Assembly: GCA_031550605.1 (NCBI GenBank)
Contig: JAVBOK010000025.1
Span: 1-64,000, forward strand
Direction of reading: 5' to 3'
Length of the DNA: 64,000 bases
From: FLUQ01 sp031550605
GTDB taxonomy: Bacteria > Desulfobacterota > Desulfovibrionia > Desulfovibrionales > Desulfovibrionaceae
Position numbers and translations under genes: made by a program. A model generated the notes under the pieces. The model had not been told where the DNA came from. It was given only the letters and a program-made list of their open reading frames with translations, and ran no database searches. Positions 25,833 to 34,262 of the stretch are shown in pieces (position 1 is the first letter of the stretch; each line of letters starts with the position of its first letter).

Positions 25833-27239
25833 TCATTTTGCGGTCAAAAACGCCGCATAAGCCAGTTTCGTGGCGTACAGGTCCACCACGCTGATCAGTT
25901 CAAAGGGGCTGTGCATGGACAGCACCGGGGGGCCGCAATCAATGATGTTCATGCCGTACGCCGCCAGATGCATGGCCACGGTGCCGCCCCCGCCGCCGTC
26001 CACCTTGCCCAGTTCCGCCATCTGCCAGGGCACGTTCGCGGCGGCGAGCACGGAACGCAGCCAACCCACGTATTCCGGATGGGCGTCGTTGGCCTCGTAC
26101 TTGCCGCGATGCCCGGTAAACTTGCAGAAGCAGGGGCCGTGCCCCAGCAGGGCGGCGTTCAATTTCTCGTGCAACTCCTGCCAGTCGGGATCCGTGGCCG
26201 CGTGCACGTCGGCGGATATGGCGCGGCTGGCCAGCATGACTTCCGCGAAACGGGCTTTGGGTTCCCACATCCGGATGCAGTCCTGCACGCAGTATTCAAA
26301 AAAGCGGGATTTCGCGCCGGTGGACCCTTCGGATCCGATCTCCTCCTTGTCCCAGATCATCAGGCAGCGGGAGTGGCCGGTTGCGGCCCTGGAATCGAGC
26401 AGCCCTTCCAGAGCGGAAAACACGCAGACGCGGTCATCGTGCCCGTACCCGCCGATCAGCGAGGAATCAAGTCCCACAAAGCGCGCCGGTCCGGCCGGCA
26501 CGGCCTGCAGTTCCGCCGAATACAGATCCTCTTCGCTGATGCTGTATTTGGCGTGCAGCAGCGACAGCAGGTGGGCTTTCACCGGCTCCTTTTCTTTTTC
26601 CGCGTCCTTCTTGCCCTTTTTGGCCCCCCCTTTTCCGGGTTCGGGCAAAGGCCTGTGCCCCAGAACCAGGTTGAGCCTTTCACCCTCAAAAGCTTTGGAC
26701 AGGGGTTGGTCCGCCTGGGACGCGGCCAGGTGTGGCAACAGATCGGCAATGGCGAACACCGGTTCGTCCGCGTTTTCGCCGAGCGTCACGCTGATCACGC
26801 TGCCGTCGCTTTTGACCACCACGCCATGCACGGCCAGGGGGCGCGCCAGCCACTGGTATTTGCGGATCCCGCCGTAGTAATGGGTCTTGGCCTGGCCCAC
26901 GTTGGCCTGTTCCTGCAGCGGCCGCTGCTTGAAATCCAGCCGCGGGGCGTCCGCGTGAGCGCAGATGAGGCGCAGGCCCTTTTCCAGGGACGATTTCCCT
27001 TTTCGCGCGACAAAGACGCTTTTGCCCTGCAGGCTGCGGAAGATCGTATCCCCTTTGCCGTTTTCCACGTACCCCGCACTGCGCAGGCGGTCTTTCACAT
27101 ACGCCACGGTTTCGCGTTCCGTTTTGCAGGCCGAGAGAAATTCCTGATAGCGCATCGCCAGATCCCGCATGGCCCTGATGTCTTTGGGATCCGTGTACAC
27201 ATCCCAGCAATTGCGGGAAGTAAAGGCGTATTCGCTCAT
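25833..27239 (-). CDS. apeB: M18 family aminopeptidase
   Basis: A cytosolic zinc aminopeptidase of 468 residues that removes N-terminal residues from peptides and forms large tetrahedral complexes. Metal ligands are visible in ICAHADAPRLDFK, DKEEIGSEGSTG (two glutamates), AISADVHAATDP and the terminal MHSPFELISVVD. Around residues 205-225 there is a short Lys-rich insertion (KKGKKDAEKEKE) that extends a surface loop. I chose the second of two adjacent ATGs (27239), five bases after GGAG. It lies 48 bases after an alanine symporter gene and 30 bases before pgm, suggesting peptide and amino-acid use. Confidence 0.93.
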   Translation of the reverse strand: MSEYAFTSRNCWDVYTDPKDIRAMRDLAMRYQEFLSACKTERETVAYVKDRLRSAGYVENGKGDTIFRSLQGKSVFVARKGKSSLEKGLRLICAHADAPRLDFKQRPLQEQANVGQAKTHYYGGIRKYQWLARPLAVHGVVVKSDGSVISVTLGENADEPVFAIADLLPHLAASQADQPLSKAFEGERLNLVLGHRPLPEPGKGGAKKGKKDAEKEKEPVKAHLLSLLHAKYSISEEDLYSAELQAVPAGPARFVGLDSSLIGGYGHDDRVCVFSALEGLLDSRAATGHSRCLMIWDKEEIGSEGSTGAKSRFFEYCVQDCIRMWEPKARFAEVMLASRAISADVHAATDPDWQELHEKLNAALLGHGPCFCKFTGHRGKYEANDAHPEYVGWLRSVLAAANVPWQMAELGKVDGGGGGTVAMHLAAYGMNIIDCGPPVLSMHSPFELISVVDLYATKLAYAAFLTAK

Positions 27240-27287
27240 CATTGCTCCTTTTTCCGACGGATTGCCGCAAAACGGACGCTCCGTCAC

Positions 27288-29018
27288 TTATTTTTCACGG
27301 TACATGGATTCCGTGGCGCCCATTTCCACGGACTGTTCGCCCTTGGTGAAGTAATCGTTCGTCAGGCCCACAACCACCTTGTGCAACAGAACGAGGGCCA
27401 GCAGGTTGGGGATCATCATCATCGCGTTGAACGTATCGGCTATATCCCAGACCGTGCCCAATTGCAAAAGAGCGCCGCAGGGAACAAACACCGTGTAGAC
27501 CAGGCGGAAGGGTTTGAGCGCCTTGTGCCCGAACAGATATACCGCGCAGCGCTCACTGTAGACGCACCAGCCGAGAATGGTGGTGAACGCGAACAGCGCC
27601 AGGGAAAGCGAAACGATATACTGCCCCGCCGTTCCGGGCAGGCACATGGAAAACGAGTTGGCGCTCAGCGATGCGCCGTTCTTGGAAGAAACAACATCAT
27701 CCGCCGGATTGTCGTTGGTCTGCGCCTCGTTGACGCGAGCGACAAACGCGGCTGTGTTGAAAATGCCGCCCTGGACCAGTTCCGCCTTGTGCTTTTCAAT
27801 GATCGCGCCGATGTTGGCGGGCATGAAATTGGCCATCGCCGCCGCGGAAGGAATGCCGTGCCCTTCGGTAAAGTGGCTTTTATTGGTCACGCCGCTGATC
27901 ATCTCCGGCGTGAAGGCGCCTACCACGGCGGGTTTGTCGATCGCCCCGCCGGACACGAGTTCGCTCTTTCTGGCGTCCAGGGCGGCGGCCAGTTTGGCGG
28001 TATCCAGCGTATAGGTATTGCTCCATATCTGGGCCACGAGGATGACCAGGGCGGTCATGGTGCAGATGACGATGGTGTCGAGAAACGTGCCCAGCATGCC
28101 GATGATGCCCTGGCGCACCGGATTGTTGGTGACCGCCGTGGCGTGGGCGATGGGCGAACTGCCCATGCCCGCTTCGTTGGAAAAGACGCCCCGGGAAATG
28201 CCCCGGCGCATGGTTTCAAGAATCAGCCCGCCCAGCACGCCCGCCCCCGCGGAACGCGGACTGAACGCTTCCGTGAAAATGGACAGGAACGCCCGCGGAA
28301 CGTATTCCGCTGAAATGGTCAGGCATCCCAGCGAGGCGATAATATAGACGATGGCCATAAAGGGAACCAGCTTGCCGGCCACGTTTCCGATGCGCTGAAC
28401 GCCGCCGACAAGCACAAGGCCCACAAGCAGAAACAGCACAGCCGCGCTGGCGCCATGGGGAACGTTGAAGGTGGTGTTCAGCCCGTCGGCGATGGAGTTC
28501 ACCTGGACGCCGTTGCCGATGCCGAACCCGGCGATGCAGCCGAAAAAGGCGAAGGCGGCGGCCAGCCAGTTCCACTTGCTGCCCAGGCCGTTTCGGATAT
28601 AGAACATCGGCCCGCCCACATAACTGCCGTCAGGGGTGACGTTGCGGTAACGAACGGAAAGGGTGACTTCGGTGTATGTGGTCGCCATGCCGACCAGAGC
28701 GGTGCACCACATCCAGAACACCGCGCCGGGGCCGCCGAAATAGATGGCCGTCGCCACGCCGGCGATGTTGCCCGTGCCCACGGTCGCGGCAAGGGCCGTC
28801 ATCAGTGCGTTGAAAGGCGACAATTCGCCTTCGTGGTCGCTGTGCTTCGCGCGCCCTTTCCACATCAGCCCGAAGGCCATGGGAATCCGCAACAAGGGCA
28901 TGAAGTTGAGGCGCACCATGAGCATCAGCCCGACGCCCAGCAGGGCGACAAGCATGAATGGACCCCACAGGAACGAGTTGATGGGACCGGTGACGAAACT
29001 GACGAGTTCCGCAAGCAT
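27288..29018 (-). CDS. Sodium:alanine symporter (AGCS family) with an internal repeated loop
   Basis: An inner-membrane transporter that takes up alanine or glycine with sodium. Family signatures include ALAATVGTGNIAGVATAI near residue 75, GPGAVFWMW, VGGPMFYI and the NEAGMGSSPIAHA block near residue 281. At 576 residues it is about 110 longer than usual: residues 334-450 form a hydrophilic insertion between two membrane helices, right before the ILGWCVYSER motif. Inside it, LDARKSELVSGGAI and IEKHKAELVQGGIF are two copies of one repeat. GAAGGAGG precedes the ATG. It is the first gene of an operon with the aminopeptidase and pgm. Confidence 0.92.
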   Translation of the reverse strand: MLAELVSFVTGPINSFLWGPFMLVALLGVGLMLMVRLNFMPLLRIPMAFGLMWKGRAKHSDHEGELSPFNALMTALAATVGTGNIAGVATAIYFGGPGAVFWMWCTALVGMATTYTEVTLSVRYRNVTPDGSYVGGPMFYIRNGLGSKWNWLAAAFAFFGCIAGFGIGNGVQVNSIADGLNTTFNVPHGASAAVLFLLVGLVLVGGVQRIGNVAGKLVPFMAIVYIIASLGCLTISAEYVPRAFLSIFTEAFSPRSAGAGVLGGLILETMRRGISRGVFSNEAGMGSSPIAHATAVTNNPVRQGIIGMLGTFLDTIVICTMTALVILVAQIWSNTYTLDTAKLAAALDARKSELVSGGAIDKPAVVGAFTPEMISGVTNKSHFTEGHGIPSAAAMANFMPANIGAIIEKHKAELVQGGIFNTAAFVARVNEAQTNDNPADDVVSSKNGASLSANSFSMCLPGTAGQYIVSLSLALFAFTTILGWCVYSERCAVYLFGHKALKPFRLVYTVFVPCGALLQLGTVWDIADTFNAMMMIPNLLALVLLHKVVVGLTNDYFTKGEQSVEMGATESMYREK

Positions 29019-29109
29019 GGGTCGCCTCCTTCGGGCAATGGTTCAGGAATCATCGCTTCCGGCTGCCGGCCGGGCAGCACTGTTCACGAAGAGCGATGTG
29101 ACAAAAAAA

Positions 29110-29134
29110 GCCTCTGAAAAAATTTCTCAGAGGC
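29110..29134 (-). terminator. Rho-independent terminator after the 111-residue orphan gene
   Basis: Eight-base arms (gcctctga / tcagaggc) with a nine-base loop, followed on the minus strand by seven T residues. It ends transcription coming from the orphan gene at 29215 before the symporter operon. Confidence 0.85.
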
Positions 29135-29214
29135 GCGCAAACAACAACCGGGCAGTGCTCCCGCGGTTCCCGGTTTGCATCGGGAGGCCGAAACGTCCGG
29201 TTTCCGGCATCCCG

Positions 29215-29550
29215 TTACGCCAGCGTATCCAGAATATGCCCCGTCCCCGTGTACAGGGTCAGCATGCCGCGTTGGGCGTCAAAAGTCTGGGTCACGGCGT
29301 CGCGCGGCACCACGGTGCCCGCATTGATGGTGTCCAGGTATGGCCCCCAGGCCACGGTGCCGCCGTAGACGGCCTGGTCAATGGTGTGGGAGCCCGTGCG
29401 CTCCATGCCGTTCATGCGGTCCAGAGAACGGACGTAGACCCCGGCGTTCAACGTTTCGCGGTTCAACTGCTCGTTGCGCGCAAGGTCGGCCACGGTCTGC
29501 CCCAGGGTAGGCCACAGCGTCGTATCGGTCATGGAAAATGACGTTGCCAT
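29215..29550 (-). CDS. Hypothetical protein, 111 residues
   Basis: A small soluble protein with no motif I recognise and no signal or membrane segment. It is rich in Thr and Gly and is probably mixed helix and strand; the middle phrase MERTGSHTIDQAVYGGTVAWGPYLDTI looks like real protein rather than an out-of-frame shadow, and nothing convincing is encoded on the other strand. It is bracketed by the argD terminator and by its own strong terminator, so it is a separate transcription unit. The ribosome binding site is weak (GGTAAACG), and ATG at 29532 is an alternative start. Confidence 0.65.
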   Translation of the reverse strand: MATSFSMTDTTLWPTLGQTVADLARNEQLNRETLNAGVYVRSLDRMNGMERTGSHTIDQAVYGGTVAWGPYLDTINAGTVVPRDAVTQTFDAQRGMLTLYTGTGHILDTLA

Positions 29551-29586
29551 ACGTTTACCGTATACGCATTTTCACGAAAAAGAAAA

Positions 29587-29613
29587 GCCCCGACGGCCGA
29601 CAGCCGCCGGGGC
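29587..29613 (-). terminator. Rho-independent terminator of argD
   Basis: An 11-base stem with one mismatch (gccccgacggc / gccgccggggc) and a five-base loop lies six bases after the argD stop codon and is followed on the minus strand by a T-rich tract (TTTTCTTTTT). Confidence 0.9.
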
Positions 29614-29619
29614 GAAGCG

Positions 29620-30813
29620 TCACCCTTTCAGAATCCGTTCCAGAGTCTGGGCGAACCGCTCGAGATCGTCCTTTTCAATGGTCAGGGCCGGCGCCAGGCG
29701 CAGAACCTTTTCCTGGGTCAGGTTCATGATGAATCCGGCATCAAGCAGTTTTTCCCAGACCTCTTTGCCGGGGTTCGCCAGTTCGATGCCCATCAGCAGC
29801 CCCAGGCCCCGCACGTCGCTAATGCTGCCGGGGACCCGCCTGCCCACTTCGCGGAACCGGTCCAGGGACCAGGCCCCAAGCACCGCCGCCCGCTGCGCCA
29901 GATTGTCGCGCTTCATGATGTCCAGAACCTTCTCCGCCACGGCGGAAACAAAGGCCCCAGCCCCGAAGGTGGTGGCGTGGCTGCCCGCGACAAAACCCCG
30001 CGCGACGTCGTCCGTGGCCATCATGGCCCCCATGGGCAGACCGTTGGCCAGGGCCTTGGCGCTGGTCACGATATCCGGCTCGAAATCATAATGCTGGAAT
30101 GCCCACCATTTGCCGGTGCGGCAGAGCCCCGCCTGCACCTCGTCGGCGATGAACAGCACCCCCTTTTCGCGGCACAGGGACACGACGGCCCGCAAAAAAT
30201 CCCCGTCCACCGGGTTGACCCCGCCTTCGCCCTGCACCATTTCCAGTATCACGGCGGCGGTCTTCGGATTCACGGCCGCCTTCAGGGCATCCAGATCCCC
30301 CATGGGCACCTGGGTAAACCCTTCGGGCATGGGATAAAAGCCGTCCTGGAACTTTTTCCCTCCGGTGGCGGCCACCGTGGCCAGGGTACGGCCGTGGAAG
30401 CAGCCGGTAAAGCTGATCACGCCGTAAGCTTCCCTGTTTTTCACCCGCTGCTGATAGCGCCGGGCCAGTTTGATGGCGGCTTCGTTGGCTTCCGCACCGG
30501 AGTTGCAGAAAAAAGCCTTGCCGCAATGGTTGGTGGCCAGCAGCTTTTCCGCCAGATCAAGTTGTTCCTGCTGATAAAACAGATTGCTGACGTGGATGAG
30601 TTTTCTGGCCTGCTGTTCCATGACGGCAGCCAGTTCCTCGTTGCAGTGCCCCAGGGAGGTCACCGCGATGCCGGCCAGAAGGTCGGTGTATTCCTTGCCG
30701 TCGTAGCCCTGCAGCCGGCATCCCCTGCCGCTTTTCACCGCAACGGGGTACCGGGCGTAGGTCCGGAACATGAGGGATTCTTCCCGTTTCTTTATCGTCT
30801 CAAAGTGGCTCAT
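29620..30813 (-). CDS. argD: Acetylornithine aminotransferase
   Basis: A 397-residue PLP enzyme of the class III aminotransferases that makes acetylornithine from acetylglutamate semialdehyde in arginine synthesis. Visible landmarks are HVSNLFYQQEQ, the phosphate loop CNSGAEANEAAIK, FHGRT, the aspartate that holds the pyridine nitrogen in LFIADEVQAGLCRTG, and the cofactor lysine in TSAKALANGLPMGAM. ATG at 30813 has GGAG upstream; the frame remains open far upstream through dut but without coding meaning. It sits 47 bases after dut on the same strand and ends at a strong terminator. Confidence 0.95.
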   Translation of the reverse strand: MSHFETIKKREESLMFRTYARYPVAVKSGRGCRLQGYDGKEYTDLLAGIAVTSLGHCNEELAAVMEQQARKLIHVSNLFYQQEQLDLAEKLLATNHCGKAFFCNSGAEANEAAIKLARRYQQRVKNREAYGVISFTGCFHGRTLATVAATGGKKFQDGFYPMPEGFTQVPMGDLDALKAAVNPKTAAVILEMVQGEGGVNPVDGDFLRAVVSLCREKGVLFIADEVQAGLCRTGKWWAFQHYDFEPDIVTSAKALANGLPMGAMMATDDVARGFVAGSHATTFGAGAFVSAVAEKVLDIMKRDNLAQRAAVLGAWSLDRFREVGRRVPGSISDVRGLGLLMGIELANPGKEVWEKLLDAGFIMNLTQEKVLRLAPALTIEKDDLERFAQTLERILKG

Positions 30814-30860
30814 GGCCCGCTCCATCTGTATGTTTGCATGCGCACTATGAAAATGCCGCG

Positions 30861-31352
30861 TCAATTGCCCGTATGTCCGAATCCGCCCGCACCGCGCGCT
30901 GTTTCGCCCAAAGCCTCCGCGACCTGCCAGGCGGGGCGCAGAAAGGGCTGAAACACCAGTTGCGCGATGCGGTCGCCTCGTCGCACCGTCTGGAGCAGGC
31001 GTGAGGTGTTCAAAAGATAGACGATGATCTCGCCCCGGTAGTCGGGATCGATCAAACCGACGCCCTGGGCCACGGTCAGCCCTTTCACCGCGCCCAGGCC
31101 GCTGCGCGAATACACGAAGCCCGCCACGTCCCGCCGCAGCGGCTCTATGGCAATGCCCGTGGGAATGATCGCCCTCTCTCCGCCCGCGACGACCATCTCG
31201 GAGTCGCTTGCGGACAGCGCGGCCCGCAGGTCGAACCCGGCGGCCCCGCTTGTGGCCTGCTCCGGCCCCAAAGGACCGTAAAGGGCCTGCGCGCCGTTCA
31301 GAAAAAGAATATTCACCCGCAATTCCGGACTTTCGCAGTGGATGCTTGCCAC
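30861..31352 (-). CDS. dut: dUTP diphosphatase
   Basis: Dut hydrolyses dUTP to dUMP, keeping uracil out of DNA and supplying thymidylate synthase. The 163-residue protein shows all five trimeric dUTPase motifs in order: AGFDLRA, YSRSGLGAVKGL, VGLIDPDYRGEI, RGDRIAQLVF and the C-terminal RGAGGFGHTG that closes over the active site. The start is GTG at 31352, six bases after AGGAGA. It is divergent from glgP and upstream of argD. Confidence 0.96.
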   Translation of the reverse strand: MASIHCESPELRVNILFLNGAQALYGPLGPEQATSGAAGFDLRAALSASDSEMVVAGGERAIIPTGIAIEPLRRDVAGFVYSRSGLGAVKGLTVAQGVGLIDPDYRGEIIVYLLNTSRLLQTVRRGDRIAQLVFQPFLRPAWQVAEALGETARGAGGFGHTGN

Positions 31353-31513
31353 AACGCCTCTCCTGTGAAAGAATGCCTCTCATTGTGCAGAACTGTTGTT
31401 GCTGCACGTAAAAAAACTTCTTTACGCCAAGCGGCGTTATTAGTCAAAAAAAGCGGCCGGCGTGAAAAAGGCCGCGTATCCCGGCCCCTTCCGGGAAAAA
31501 AAGGAGACGGAGC

Positions 31514-34072
31514 ATGCGGTCGTTACAGGTTTTCAGCGTGACCCCCAAACTGCCCCCGACGCTGCAGCCGCTCTGGGATATCGCGCGCAACTACTGGTTC
31601 TCGTGGAACTTCGAGATCGGCACGCTGTTTTCCCAAGTGGATCCCGCCCTGTGGCAGGAAAGTTATCACAACCCCATCTGGTTCCTGAACCATCTGCCGC
31701 AGCAGACTCTGGCGGATCTTGCCAAGGACGAGTTGTTCGTCGACCGTATCACCAATCTGGCCAAAGAGCAGGCGGGATATCTTGCCAAACCCCGGCCCGG
31801 CCACTTTTCCGGCCTTGCGCCCGGCGCTCCGGCCGTGGCCTATTTCAGCCTCGAATTCGGCGTGTCCCTGTGCCTGCCCGTTTATTCCGGCGGGCTGGGC
31901 ATTCTGGCCGGGGACCACCTCAAGTCCGCCAGCGACCTGAACATCCCCCTGATCGGCATCGGCCTTGCTTACGGACAGGGCTATTTCCGCCAGTACATGA
32001 CCCCGGACGGCTGGCAGCAGGAACGCTATCCCGATTACGATTTCGAACAGATGCCGCTGAAACCCGCTCTGACCCCCGAAGGCACGCCCGCAACCATGGA
32101 AATCCTCATCGGCGACAGGCCATTGCAGGTGCGTATCTGGGAAGCCAACGTGGGCCGGGTGCGCCTGTTCCTGCTGGACACCAACATGCCGGAAAACAGC
32201 CAGGATTTCCGCCTGATCACCGCCCGCCTGTACGGAGGCAATCTGGAAATGCGGCTGTGGCAGGAAATCCTGCTGGGCATCGGCGGGGTGAAAGCCCTGA
32301 AAGTGCTGGGCCTGGATCCGCAGATCATCCACATGAACGAAGGCCATTCCGCCTTCGCCGGACTGGAGCGCATCCGGGTGCTGATGAAGGAGCACAACCT
32401 GCCGTTTGAAGCGGCTCTTGAAGTATCCGCTTCCGGCAGCATCTTTACCACCCACACGCCCGTTCCGGCCGGCAACGACCGCTTCCCGCCGGAACTGATG
32501 CAGCGGTACTTCGAACCTTACGCCAGGGACATGGGTCTTGCTTTCAAGGTTTTTCTGGCCCTCGGCCGGGAAACGCCGCACGACGACGGCGAGGCCTTCT
32601 GCATGCCGGTTCTGGCGCTCAGGCTTTCGCGTTTCAACAACGGCGTGTCCACACTGCACGGCCGGGTTTCCCGCCAGATGTGGAACAAAGTCTGGAACCA
32701 GCTGCCCGTCGAGGACGTGCCCATCGGCTCCGTGACCAACGGCATCCACGCCCCGTCCTGGATCGCCCCGGCCATGGGGCTGCTGTATGACCGCTATCTG
32801 GGCAACTGGCGCGAGGACGCGGACCTGAACAAAACATGGGCCGCTGCCGCCAACATTCCGGATTCCATGTTCTGGCGCGTGCACGAACACCAGCGCGCCC
32901 GGCTGGTGGAATTCGTGCGGTCCCGCCTCAAAGCCCAGCTGCTGGCCCAGGGCGCCCGCTCGCAGGAGGTGATGGAAGCCGAGGAAGCCCTCAACCCCGA
33001 CGCCCTGACCATCGGATTCGCGCGGCGCTTCGCCACATACAAGCGCGCCAATCTGCTGCTGCAGGACAAGGAAAGCCTGCTGCGCATCATCTGCAACAAA
33101 GACAGGCCCGTGCAGTTCATTTTCGCGGGCAAGGCCCATCCTCAGGACCAGGGCGGCAAGCAGCTGATGAAGGAACTGATCACCCTCTGCCGGACCAAGG
33201 AATACCGCATGAACATGGTCTTTCTGGAGGACTATGACATGGAGGTCGCCTCCTATCTGGTTTCCGGCTGCGACGTATGGCTGAACAACCCCCGCCGGCC
33301 CCTGGAAGCCTGCGGCACCAGCGGCATGAAGGCCATGTTCAACGGCGTGCTGCAGTTCAGCACCCTGGACGGCTGGTGGGACGAGGCCTGGAAACCAGAC
33401 AACAGCCTGGGCTGGGCCATCGGCAAGGGCGAGGAATACGCCGACCCCGATTACCAGGATTTCGTGGAACTGCAGACCCTGTACAAAATCCTGGAACACG
33501 ACATCATCCCCGAATTCTACGACCGCAGCAAAAGCAACCTGCCCAGAGCCTGGCTGGCCCGCATGAAACGCGCCCTCATCGAACTGGGACCCCGCTACCA
33601 TTCGAACCGCATGGTCGCCGACTACCTGAACCGGGCCTATGTTCCGGCCTACAGCAGCTATAACGACCTGTGCGGCAGCAACTTCACCCCCGCGCGCGAA
33701 CTGTCCGAATGGCGCATGAACATCATGACCCGCTGGTCCGACCTGGCCATCAAAGACGTGCACATCACCAAGGGCGAAACCGTGTACGTGGGCGAAGCCC
33801 TGGCCGTGGAAGCCATGGTCTTCACCAACGGCATCGCCCTGGAAAACCTGCACGTCTGCGCGTATGCGGGCACGGTGGCCCAGGACCAGAGTTTCATGCA
33901 GCGCAAACTCTATCCCATGCTGGCGGACGGCGAAATGCGCGACGGCTGGCAGAAATTCAAGGGCATGATCGCTCCGGACGAAGCAGGCCGCTTCGGCTTC
34001 ACCGTGCAGGCAACCCCTGTGCATCCCCTGCTGCCCAACGAGCATACGCTGGGCCTGATCCGCTGGGCCTGA
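31514..34072 (+). CDS. glgP: Alpha-glucan (glycogen) phosphorylase
   Basis: This GT35 enzyme releases glucose 1-phosphate from glycogen or maltodextrin. The 852-residue protein is of the short archaeal/bacterial type with an N-terminal DUF3417 region (FSVTPKLPPTLQPLWDIARNY). Active-site landmarks are YFSLEFGVS, VYSGGLGILAGDHLKSASDL, HMNEGHSAF, TTHTPVPAGND, RRFATYKRA and the PLP lysine in EACGTSGMKAMFNGVL. An AAAAGGAGACGG ribosome binding site precedes the ATG. It forms its own unit with a strong terminator; Pgm, encoded at 24-26 kb, would use its product. Confidence 0.95.
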   Translation: MRSLQVFSVTPKLPPTLQPLWDIARNYWFSWNFEIGTLFSQVDPALWQESYHNPIWFLNHLPQQTLADLAKDELFVDRITNLAKEQAGYLAKPRPGHFSGLAPGAPAVAYFSLEFGVSLCLPVYSGGLGILAGDHLKSASDLNIPLIGIGLAYGQGYFRQYMTPDGWQQERYPDYDFEQMPLKPALTPEGTPATMEILIGDRPLQVRIWEANVGRVRLFLLDTNMPENSQDFRLITARLYGGNLEMRLWQEILLGIGGVKALKVLGLDPQIIHMNEGHSAFAGLERIRVLMKEHNLPFEAALEVSASGSIFTTHTPVPAGNDRFPPELMQRYFEPYARDMGLAFKVFLALGRETPHDDGEAFCMPVLALRLSRFNNGVSTLHGRVSRQMWNKVWNQLPVEDVPIGSVTNGIHAPSWIAPAMGLLYDRYLGNWREDADLNKTWAAAANIPDSMFWRVHEHQRARLVEFVRSRLKAQLLAQGARSQEVMEAEEALNPDALTIGFARRFATYKRANLLLQDKESLLRIICNKDRPVQFIFAGKAHPQDQGGKQLMKELITLCRTKEYRMNMVFLEDYDMEVASYLVSGCDVWLNNPRRPLEACGTSGMKAMFNGVLQFSTLDGWWDEAWKPDNSLGWAIGKGEEYADPDYQDFVELQTLYKILEHDIIPEFYDRSKSNLPRAWLARMKRALIELGPRYHSNRMVADYLNRAYVPAYSSYNDLCGSNFTPARELSEWRMNIMTRWSDLAIKDVHITKGETVYVGEALAVEAMVFTNGIALENLHVCAYAGTVAQDQSFMQRKLYPMLADGEMRDGWQKFKGMIAPDEAGRFGFTVQATPVHPLLPNEHTLGLIRWA

Positions 34073-34108
34073 TTCCGCACCATGGCGGGATTGCCCCGCG
34101 CATCCCGC

Positions 34109-34140
34109 AACCGCCGCGGCGCACACGCCGCGGCGGTTTT
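34109..34140 (+). terminator. Rho-independent terminator of glgP
   Basis: Perfect 13-base G+C-rich arms (34109-34121 and 34126-34138) with a four-base loop run into four T residues, 36 bases after the glgP stop codon. Confidence 0.92.
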
Positions 34141-34262
34141 CCGCATTCTCGGAGCAGCGAAGCCGCGCGCCCCAACAGTGCCCCCCCGGCCGCGCAACTC
34201 TCGCTTTACCTTCAGACCGAAGCTTTGTATGGAGGATACCACGCTTTCATTCGGGAGTTTTC

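Noticed and set aside
24219..28313. Very long plus-strand open frame (1364 codons) opposite pgm, the aminopeptidase and the symporter
   Set aside because: It lies antisense to three well-supported genes, is rich in His, Arg, Gln and Gly as expected from a G+C-rich complement, and shows no domain or ribosome binding site.
31523..34126. Minus-strand open frame of 867 codons opposite glgP
   Set aside because: The plus strand encodes a complete phosphorylase with its PLP lysine motif; the antisense frame has no recognisable features.
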